The translations under genes and the position numbers were made by a program. A stretch of 64,000 nt of DNA. It comes from Bugulina stolonifera. Its lineage: Eukaryota > Bryozoa > Gymnolaemata > Cheilostomatida > Bugulidae. The stretch covers positions 28,272,429-28,336,428 of the forward strand of contig OW285187.1 in NCBI GenBank assembly GCA_935421135.1. The letters are read 5' to 3'. Shown here in pieces: positions 27,501 to 39,500 of the stretch (the stretch's first letter is position 1; each line of letters starts with the position of its first letter). The notes under the pieces are model-generated. The model saw only the letters and a list, made by a program, of their open reading frames with translations, did no database searches and had not been told where the DNA came from.

Positions 27501-30500
27501 TTAGCTGTTATCTTTACAATTTATTTTGACACACATATTGTGTGATTTTCACATAAATGCGGACGTGTAGTTTCTACTATTACTTCACACCCTATGCCTT
27601 AATATATTCAGGAAAATACCTCATTGCAGAATTTGCTGTGGTCATACACTAGTATAGTGAGTGCATCCTTGTCCAGCATATATTGATGTAGCACTTTATA
27701 CACCTCTGACCCTCCAAGGTCATAGCTGCAGAACCTAATAGCATTGCCAGACTGCCAATGATTCACCGAAGCTACACACGTACTGAAATATAAATTTACA
27801 AAATTACATGTATTATATATATGTACATGTAGGTGTTATGTCACCATAGTATGTTTGCAATTCCAGGTGGTACCAGGTGGCTACGTACATATACACAATG
27901 TACAATAATTACATTTATACATGTACAGTATGTTGTTTTACATGTCTATTATACTTGTACACTATTAAACATGTACACTATGTACTGGTCAGTAGTGGTG
28001 CATGTACATGTTGTGAGTTAGTTAGCCATGCAGGGGTGAATAAAAGGCTTAGTTACAACACTTGAGCAAACCTCTATAAATAGCCAAATATTAGTTACTT
28101 GTACATTTTACCTTTGGTAAAACGTAAAATTTATATTTTACCTCCAAATTTTGATAAGGCAGCCAGTAGTGTTATATACAGTCATCAAATATTACTACAC
28201 TTAGACAGATACAGTGTACATATGGTGGGTTTACCCACGGTACAGCACACATTGCCACTAGTGGTTTAACCTATTTCTCCTCGAGTCTGGTAATAAAATG
28301 TGTGCTGTACTAAAACATGGACTACATCATGGACTACATAACGGACTGTCATGGCATAATTGCCAAGTATGACTGTGCTTTGTTAACAGCATAAGTTTTC
28401 TAGCCTATGGGCAACGCCCTCAGCCAATGCTTTTAGCCAATGCTCTTACCTAGAACCTGGGTTGTCGTATCTGAAATTGATTTATTAGAATACAATTGAA
28501 TTTCATTAATCATCTGTGTACATGTTTTTATATCATTATGTCTATCAACTATCACAAAGTCATACAGATGTTCCTTTACTGTACAGTAGACTGTGGGATG
28601 ACATAACATTTAGGGTTGCTATTTATTATGAAGTTCTAAAATTCTCGAGGGAGTTATCCTCTCTCTGAACATTTACCTTTACATCTAAGCTATACATTGT
28701 AGACCTAGGAAGTAGTGTGTACTACTTAGAAACATTTTACGTTACCTGTTGGGTTCCTCTATGTTCTCAATGAGTGCATCCCTTGGAAGTCTCTTCATCA
28801 GGTTAGATTTCTCCTCTGCACTCAAGTAGTTGTGTGAGTTGGGTTGTGGCTGCTCCTCTGTGCTAATTGTACACTTGGCTGTAGTCAGAGTTTTGTCAAG
28901 TGTGGTTTTACCACAGCCTTGCTGGCCCAGGTATATCAGCTTTACGGGCTGCAGGTGCTCTGTCCGTCTTATCTGTAGTCGTTTCAGGTAGGTGAACAGG
29001 GGCTTTATCTGTACACCCTTCCATATAACCTGTAGATGTCATAGCACAGTAAAGGTATCAGTGCACTTGTTCTAATGCAGCTGCTAGTACAATATACAAT
29101 ACTAGGAACAGTATTAACAGTATTAAAGCAAGCGATTTAAAATGGTGTTTCTTAACCAAAAGTTTAAGATAGAAATAGTAAATTTTAGACCTGATATTTT
29201 CACCAATGCTGTAAAATGTAACTTTGTTGCAGAAATTGTAGTCGGTAAGTGGGCATTTCTGTTAATATTTATTTATAGCTGCTTTTACCTTGCTAGAAAA
29301 TGACTATGGGAATAGGCCTAGTTAGATAGCATGTCGGTGATTGCTTGAAATAGTAGAGAGTTATCATTTCTTTATTTTTCCTGCATGTAGAGAGAAGGTA
29401 ACTCCAAATTGAATCGCTTGTGTATACAACAACACAACTGTAATGTAGGCCATTCTTTTGTAAATTGTTGGGTGTTTTTGCTGTCGCACTTACTATCATT
29501 TATAAGTTTTTATACTTCTGCCTATATTTACCTCTGGTGGCTCTATGATTGGGTTCTTATGGAGCCAAAGACCAATGGGTTTCATGTGTGAGAATGTGTG
29601 CATATGTTTTAGCTTAGTTAGGTTAAACATAGTGACTGGAAGCTCTGATAGACGGTTGTTGGTTAGCTCTAAGGTCTCCATATCTAGCAGATCACACAGA
29701 GTGTTTGGTAGGCTGTGGATCTTATTATTAGCTGCCCGCAGCACCCTCAGCTGGGTTAGATTGCCTATTCCTTGAGGTAGCTGTCTGTATAAATAAAAAA
29801 TATTATTAATGTGTTTAGAGATGCATCATGTTCTTAGGCTTATAAAATATAATTTCACTCATTTTCATCCAAAGATTTAAAACTAGCAAACTTTCAGGCA
29901 TCATGTTCACTCTACAAATTTCTTAATACTATATGATAAATACATGAATTGTGTTTATATTGTTTTTCTAGACTACATCTTCATGTGTTATACTGATGAT
30001 AAATAATAAGACGAGACGCATTTTCTATATTTTTTTATGCCTAATATTTCGATGTATATCCTCATCATTCCTCTGATGATGATGCATGGATATAAATCAA
30101 AATATTAGGAGTCAATAAAAATGTAAAAAATGCGTCTCGTCTTACTATTCATCATTAAGATACTCGCTCACACCAACATTTTGTTATACTGTAATCCTAG
30201 CACGTACTGAGTAACCTTCATGTATCACGCAATAACCCAGATTAGCATAATATTATATTATACGGAGGAAGTCTTACGATAGTTTGTTGTTACTGATCTC
30301 CAACTCTTCTAGTGTTATTAGATTACAGAGACTGGCTGGTAAGGAGGTCAAAAGGTTGAAGTTTAGCCGGAATATTCTGATGCTAGGTAGAAACTCTTGT
30401 ATGTTGTCAGGTATAGTAGTTAGGAAGTTATGAGACATGTCAACCATGACTAGATATGGTAACGTCTGAAGCCCCTTTGGTACGGTGAGAAAGTAATTGT

Positions 30501-33500
30501 TACTGAGGTAAAGATCTTCCAGTTTGCAGCTGTTCTTTTCTGGTAGAGTATTGATTCTGGTGCCATCGAGGTCCAAGGTTCTGAGTTCCGGAATGTCCAG
30601 GAGTACACTTGGGATATGCTGTGACTTGATGTTTCCATTCCTAATAAAATCAAGTCAACACACATACTTGAAATATTTTACTGCTGAATTATAATATACC
30701 TGAGCATAGCTGATGCAGATTGAAATAGTTCCATGTTTGACATGTTGTTGATTATACATTTCAACTACTATGCTGTCATTACCTTAGCAGTTTGTTCATG
30801 TACTCGTCAAGATGACTGTGAAAGCTCCTGGCATTGATTTTGAGTTCTGTAAGCTCATGCAGCTCCCTCATTGTCTCCGGCAGCATCTCCAGGTTGTTTC
30901 CGTACATATTGAGTTCTTTCAACCTCTCACAGAAGGCAATCTCTGGTGGGAGAGACTTGATACTTGTCTCACTCATATTTAAGAATTCCAAGTCCACTAA
31001 GTTACCTTAAAACACAGGTTATTGCAGAGTTTAACTCATTTGAGTAGATAGTAACAGCAATCATTGACCAAGAAACTGAAAATACTGTACAAATGTTTGC
31101 TAAGTCCAAATTGCTACTAATCAGCATTAGAAAATATCTACTAATTCATGCTTACCTATATCAGGTGGTAGCATTTGAAACTTGTTCCTGCTCAGGTCTA
31201 GTCTTTTAATGGCAATGCATTCAAACAGTACCGCAGGTACAAATCGCAGGTTGCACTCGGAAATGGCTACGATCTAGTATATAAAATATGTATAATGCAT
31301 GATGTTAACATTTTGGAGTAACTGCAACTTTCTATAGTGAGAAATAATCCTATAGATTTAAATAGGGTAGTTCTGAATGATTAAAACTGGCGGTAATCAT
31401 GTAATTTTGGTCATATTATTACCATTTAACATGCAAAAAGCGATGTAAACTTGCACATACATAGTAAAATGTTTGTATACTAACTCATGTGATGTTAGCT
31501 TTATAATAACTACAGTGAAGCTTCAATCACAGATTTACACTTTACGAATTTATAAATCTATAGAAATTGGAGGCAAATCTACACCTCACACCCTTGTGAC
31601 CAGCCCTTTTTTGATGTGTTTGACTTAGCCGACCCGTACATACCTGTAGATGTTTCAGTTTAGCAAGGTCTTTGGGTAGACCAGAGTAGTCATTGGCAGT
31701 GGATGATTTTATGCTGTTCTGGCTGAGGTTTAGAGCTCTCAACTCGTGCAGTTTGCAGATGTCTGCTGGTATAGATCTCAAGTTATTACCAGATATGTCT
31801 AATTCTCCGATTGTGTCAGCCGCTGCCAAAAAATAGCACTAATTATATGGTGATGTTTTTCTAAACAGCAGGTTAATGCACATATAAGACTCTGGAATTT
31901 ATTTTAGCACTCAATAATCCATCAAAGCTGATGTTATACTGGCCATGTGCAAAACTATAATTTCACTACACATTGCACTGTAAATCTGCCTATTTTGTCA
32001 CATCCCATTAGTGCTCTACACGTACTACATGTGAAATAATGGGTCTATTTGCCATTCAAGAAGTGCTAGCTTACTTACCTATAAACATCTCAGATGGAAG
32101 TTGTGTGAGGCCACTGAAGGAGAGATCTTCTGTTCTGAGGTTTAGAGCTGCCAGATCTGGTGAACGTATCATCACCTTCTTAGGCTTGTTATCCTCTGGT
32201 GTGGACTTCTTAGCTGACATTAGTCTCGACTGCAGTGAGGAGACTGACTTACCAGAGGTCATTGACTTTTTACCTTGACTCACGGCACTTCCTGTTTTCT
32301 TTCCTGACTTGCTACAATTTTTTGAAGTGGTGATGAACTAATAGTAGTAAATCTTTGATATTACTTTTATGAAGTAACTGTAGAACGGGTTAAGTATCAT
32401 CAGCATCTTCATAAAGAGGGAGAGCAATTATACTACTATGGATGTTATTATTTTACCTTGGTGTTCTCTTGGTGTTGGCATTCTGTGTAGCTCTTGCTGG
32501 AGATTTTGAAGCAGATCTCTTAGAAGAGGAACCTCTGTTTGGTGATGAGGATTTAGAAGACGGCATTATCTCCAATGTAGGAATTTTACAAGAGAAAAAT
32601 CACTCTCTGAATAACAATAGATTTACTATTACTAATACTGTAATCTAATATTTACATGTATGCAGGAAATATATTGGGTCTATCATATGCTGTCCAATCA
32701 GTATTATGATATTCCAGTAACTGTTTTATTATTCAAAAGTGGATAAAAACATAACATCAATCTTCTATGGCATATGTTGTACATGATTGTATACTCTACT
32801 CAATATACAGAAATTAAGGTTTACCTGATTAACCAGATAATAATATTAATCAATGTTATATACATGTAGTTAGTTACCTCAGTATAGCTGCTATTGAATA
32901 GTCCATGCTGCCTTATGCTTACCCTACTGAGATTGATAAGCAGTAAATACACTACTTGTATAGCTCATGCTCCGCTTATTCTTTATCACTCTTGCAATGT
33001 ATTGCTCTACAATAGTATATACTCTGCTGCCCTGCTGCTTGAATGGTTGCTAGTAGCAACAGCGCTTTTGTTCAAACAATCTCATTCAATTGATTTCTTT
33101 ATCTTTATTATTCTAACAACAATATTATGTCTACAATAACTGTGTCATATATACTGGACATGTATTAATATCATACATTATACAGTGTACTACAGTATTA
33201 TTTTAGAATTCGCACCTTATGTACATGTATATGTATGTACATACATGATTATTCTGTCCAATAATATAACATTTAGTTATCAATTATATTATGCGACATC
33301 TCTTGCAAGACTACTGTCTAAAATTTTTAACACTAAAGTAATTGATAGATTACTTTATTAATTATTTATCTCAACAGAACCTATGATTGGTCTACATTTC
33401 TACAATGAAAATTTGTTATATTACCTTTCTTTTTACCCTAAATATGAAGGCAGGATAACTCCAACTATACCATGCCGATTACACTGTGTTACTATCATTG

Positions 33501-36500
33501 AGTGAATAGTTTGATGAATTACTGCTAAGGCAGGGGCATTTTTTCAAGTTTTTAAATTGGGGTCTCCATAGGCCGGGGGTCCAGGGGGCCGCCTAGGCCC
33601 CCTGGCGGGGTCCGGAGCTTTTTCAGCATAACTCACAAAAAGAGAAGGGTTTTAGAACACTGCACACCGTTGCTTGGATCTCCTGTTTATTGCAGCTAGA
33701 TAGCACACTACTGAAAAAATATATTTAAGATTCGTTTGATTGCTAACTACATGTATATTGCCGGGTAGCGTCTATATCCAAGAACTTAATTAAGTTCAGA
33801 ATAGTACATTCAAAGTACATGTAATTACTAAAAAAAACTGAGTCTGAGTCATGCAAGACCCAGAAGTGTGGGTGCGACTTTTATAGCTAGGCTGTGTGTA
33901 GGGGTTCTGGTTAGTGTCATGAGACTGTATCTGGGAAGGCCAGAGAGAGTACCTGATATCCTAGCTGGAAAGAGTAAGAAACTGTATGAGTTAACTTCAG
34001 TAAGATAACTTTATTGAACAACAATCTACAGAAAACCAAAGCTAGAATGAAAAATTGTGCTCCTAATATATGAATTATAGTTCTCAACCAAGGCCACAAG
34101 GTCAAAAATGCGATAAATCAAAAAGCCAAAAAGGGTCCGAGCTATAATAGGTACAAACTGGTCTCGAATTACAAGTATAATAAAATGTATAACTACATAT
34201 CAAAAAGACTATCGGCACATTTCAGAGATAAATACATGTACATAGCAATAATCGATATCATATAGGTTTACAGGAAGGGTAATAAAAGATAACCAAAATG
34301 GGCAACATGTATACTTGTGATTCACACGACAAAGCAGTCAAATAAAGACAATGCAAGGGGATATAGCGGATGCTTACTTCCAATTATATCTGAAGTTATA
34401 GTCGTTTGGGAGTCTGCATCACTCAAGATTTTTATTCCTCATGTTTTGAAACTAGTTCTAATATCATCATTAGCAATTTCATCTCTGATGGTGATACTTC
34501 GACTAGCATCGAAATATAAGGAGTAAAATTCAAAAAGTGTCTGGTACTACTTTACACCATAAAACATCTTCAAATGTACATGTGTATATAGTAAATAAAA
34601 AATAATGCTGTTGCCAGACACTGCTATTGCTTTAAACCAAAACTAAGTTCTCACCCCATGCTTGCACAGCTTGGTGCTTGGTTTCCTTCACCTCAACTAC
34701 TGTCTACCAGAAACAACCATCTCTACTTCACCCGCACATGGTGCTGTGTTATCCGGAGCAGATAATTATGCTCCATCTCCTGTCCCAGCCTGTAGTCTTG
34801 TAAAACAGAAACTTTTATACATTTGAAGTTGAATGAAACCTAGTAAACCCTAGATTAGTTATAATATTGTGGTGGACAACCACAGCGACACTTGTTTGCA
34901 AAACAACGTCGACCCTTAAGGATATCCTGAGATACCTGTATATACTTATCACTGTAAAGGACTAGCCACACTGTTATTACTTTTACTATGAATGTTTACT
35001 ACCCATATATATTACATTTTTAGAACTATTACAACGGCAAATTTTTAGTCATCCTTACCTAATGGGATCTTGGATAGTTGTACGGGGCTTGGCGAAAGTT
35101 AGAAGTCACTCTGTTTTATCTATAAAAGAGCAAGATAATATTTTATAAATCAGTCTTCCCTATGCTTTCAACTAGTACACTTCTTTAAACAAATATAATA
35201 TGTAACCAGCACTAGAGCACTCTGAACTTGTTCTGTCTAGTTAGGAGCATAACTGCAAGGAGGGTGGACTCGGTGGTGCATAATCAATCAAGGCTAGGTA
35301 GCCATCTGTTACATTGCTAAAGCTGTTGGGTAGTTGTGGTAGCGAGGGTCATTGTTCACATCGATGACAATATATCTAACTAATGAACCCTATTCTACAG
35401 TACATCTAGAGTTCTAATAAAATTAAACCAAATAAAATTTAAAATGCTAAATCAAAGCGCAATTCTGGTGCTTCTAAAATTAAGTAATAAAACTCTTGAT
35501 ATAATCCACACTCCACAGCATCATATCAATATTCATGCAGGGATCTCATTGTATTAGTTTAAAATTACAATATCAAACTACATTTCTCATATTGATATTG
35601 TAAAACTTTCACAACAGTAGAATAGAATAAAAATAATGAAACTGAGGTTCATTATTAACCAAAGGTAAACATTAAATAATCTTTTAAAATTGTGTTTTAT
35701 TAACATGAACTAATATTTTATCTTTATGTTTAATTTTGGTTAATAATGAACCTCAGTTAACCAATCAATAAATTTATTAAACATGAAAATAAATTAAAAC
35801 TAAAGTGAATAAAACGGTTTAAGTAAAGTACTAAAAATTGAGCAAGTGTTAGAATTTAATAAAAAATATAATGAAGTATAATAATTATAATATAATTAGC
35901 AATATAAATAAATATATATAGTACAAATAATAAATAAAAATACAAGCAATATTATAGGCCTATATTATAAAATAATATTATTTATATTCAATAATATAAT
36001 AATAATATGGATTTTTTTCAAATTTTTGCAACTGTAGAGTTACCCGTTGGGATTCTTATCAAGAAAAATATTTACCTCTAAGTTGAACAAATAAATTAAT
36101 ATTTACTACACACCTGAAAAACTTGGTTAGAGATGTTTGTCTTACCTTTTTCATCTAGGTTCCATTCTTTTCTATTCTATTTGGGCAACTGGGCAACAAA
36201 CCGTGACTACTAACTTTGACCTTGACCATAGCAAGTAAAAGAATAACTTGAAATGTTATAAAGTCATAGCCCATCTTTTGTTAATCAGCATTAGCTAGGC
36301 TGGGGGCTTTAGCTTAATCCCCATAATTACTGCCTAAGCCTAATGTTAGCAGGCTAACTGCTATTCACCGCGGCACACTTATGTGTATGAATTGCTAAGA
36401 GATGGTGAATGCATTCAAACGACGCTTTTGATTGATTTTTCTGATTTTATTGGACTGTGCAATAATATAATATCTGTTATTTATTTTTTTTCTGACATAG

Positions 36501-39500
36501 AAAAGGGGGGTCGCGCGACCCTGGCGCCAGTAGCAAAAAACGCCACTGTAAGGTAGTACCAATGTATAACATGGATTTGATATAATAGTGTTACTGTCAC
36601 TTTACTTACATATGTGTATTGTATACTTTACAGGTTGCATTACAGTTTCTAATACTGACAACTGGTAACTACAACTTCTTCAATCTGCTGAGTATAATAT
36701 TATGTTTCTCTCTTCTGGAGGATGGAGACCTTCGTTCATTCTCAGGTTGGTACTTCCCACCATCAATAGTTGGTGTTGAACTCATTCGTGTATATTATTT
36801 ACTATGATATGTACAGTGTACCTTCAGCTGATTATCCGCCACATGATGTATTGCCTAGTTTGGAGTTATCAATCCTTTATTCAGCTTAAGGTAGGAAATG
36901 ACAACTCCAATGTTTTGTACCATTACAATTACATCATAAACATGTTTATCTTAGAGTTATCAGCCCCTTTATTCGCTGTTGTTAATTCTATACTCCAAGC
37001 CTGCTCTATTTTAATAATATTAGTTTCTTACTCGATGATGTAAAGTTATTCTGCTAAAGCCGTCATTCTGTAATATTTTGTATGTCTAATAGCATTTCAC
37101 AAGAGCCATATGTCTATGTTATTATGATTAGAGAGACGAAGGCGAAGAAACCCGACTTGGTGTAACATAGATCTTGGAGTTGTGTCCACCTTGTGTAATA
37201 TGCTTGTGCTTGCTGTATTAACTGTCTACAGCTACAAGTATTTTTCTGATGGAATCATCTTGTCTAAAATTAGTGAGTAGCTTTTCACCATGACTTTAGT
37301 GTTTTATTACCACTAATTTCATACTCTGCTGGTATCAGATAAATTATTTTGTTTAATTCTGTAATATTTCAGAAAGAAAAACACAACACTACTCTAGTTC
37401 ATACTACATGATTGTACACTATGTATTATTATATAGGTACTTGTCTGTAGGTAGGATATGCATAGGATATACATGTATCTATATTGGCTTTATTCTTCCT
37501 TCACTATTATTTAACAGTATTACTCTTTGCTCGACTCAACATTTCGATGTACTTTATAAATAATTATAAGCATTCCTGTTTATTATTAATGTTTCTCTCA
37601 ACTGTTATTGATAGATTTTACTAAAGGAGGGTTTGATGTATTTGTTCACTATGCCACTAAAGCGAGTATATGGATGGCTGTTGCCTCTTTATCCTGGGAG
37701 ATCACAAAGTCGTTCTACAAGTATGTAAAATATTTGTATGCATGTATTTAGTGAGTCACATTTTATCAGCATACATGTATCTTTATTTACCTGTACGAGT
37801 ATGTACCAACTTTGTAGTATATAATGTAACTGACAAGTAAGGAGGTGCAATAATACTAAATATACTTTTATTTTGCATAAGCATATAATGATATTCTAGT
37901 GTATAAATTATTTTAGCCTTCCACATATTATTCTAGTCTTAGGCTAATGATCATAGCAAGAAGTTGTCCACTCCCGTGAGCAGTAAAAATTGGGAGAGGA
38001 TAACTTCTTGTTATGATTATTACCTTGAATGTGATGTATGATACATGTACTCACGACTCCTTGTAAATGAAAAAAATTAGGATTGCAAGAAGACCATTTC
38101 GAATTGTTTTATAGGCTTAACTAGACCATCGCTATAATGGCATGGATAAATACTATTTGCTATTTTCTACATACACATGGAATTAATATGCTGTATATAT
38201 AATATGCAGAGTATATACACATCTACATGATATACATGATGCAGGTCAATGACGAGAGAGAAGGGGTTTGTGAAGATATTCTACTCAGTATTCAGTACTC
38301 TAGTGGTGAGTGTGGTAGTCCTATTCATGTTCTCTATCAGCCTGGTTCCCCACACCATCATAGACAGGTCACAGCAGTCTCAACTACCCCCAACAATACT
38401 CAAGTGGCACCAACAGACGAACAACCTTCAACTTGTTAACTCTTATGGCTTGTTCAGAAGGTTAGTCTAAACCACTATTGTTACGGTGTTATATCATCTG
38501 CATGTAGGCATATAGTGACTATGACTATCCCACATGCTGCCTGTCTAATACAGAGTACGATAGCGATAAGTTCTCAACAAAATGTACTTTGTTAAAAAAA
38601 TTTGCAGCTTGAAATAGCAATATATGTTATGTAAATGTAATAATGGAATACACACTGCAAATAAACCTATTATGCACTTGTATTCTCCAAGAACTCAGAA
38701 CATGATCAAAGAGTAAAATGTTGTACGCATTATAGTCTCTGATGTTTGATATGTTGTAGTATGACTGGTGTTGGTGGAAGACCAGAAGTCGTTGTATTTG
38801 GAAGCAATGATAAGACAAACTGGAAGGAATATGAATTTCTCTACAAACCAGGTCGACTAGATAGACGTCCCCCAATTGTAGGTGAGTTGGTTTATGGACA
38901 TACATGGTATCCGTCTACTTTACCAATATTTCCGAATTTTGTTTTCATATATTTGGTTTTTTTGTTTTTAATTTTAGAAATATTCGAGTCATTATAATAG
39001 AGGTTTACCTGCCTAGGATAGTAGGTGTCTTCGCGACCTCTTGGACGGACCCGGGTCGCAAATAAAAATTACAAGATGGCCGTCCGACCAAGGCCAGAAG
39101 GGCTATTGGCCTGGGATTTTGCTTGGCAGGACGAAACCATCCCTAGCTCATCGGCACAACTGATTTGTTCGCGCGAAAACGAAGATTTTGCTTTTGGCCC
39201 AGGTCGGTGTGTTCGCGACCTTGTGACAGATGTGTGCTGGAAAATATTTTCGTAAATCGGCCTGGGTCTAAAGTTTAGGTCGCGAAGACACCTAGTAGCC
39301 TTCATAGCTCACTGACAGCACTGGTCTCGTAAAACCGGAGGCCATGAATTTGAACCTCATTGGTTAATTTACTGCGCAAAGTTTTTATTGCGTACTGACT
39401 TGTAAGTTTTGACACAAAACAGGCAATCAGATGCACAGAACACAGCCGCCATAGCTCAGTGGCAGAGCGCCTGTCTAGTAAACAGGAGGTCATGAGTTCG

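Larger units (their letters stand above)
32567..36633. other. ROCO upstream region inside LMF intron 6
   Basis: About 4 kb between the ROCO start codon and LMF exon 7. It must contain the ROCO promoter and 5' UTR. I see a GC-rich repeat (33569-33614), a 24-bp perfect inverted repeat (35640-35758), long AT-rich stretches (35780-36000) and a less AT-rich stretch at 34640-34800 without an ORF. No exon could be supported. Confidence 0.6.
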
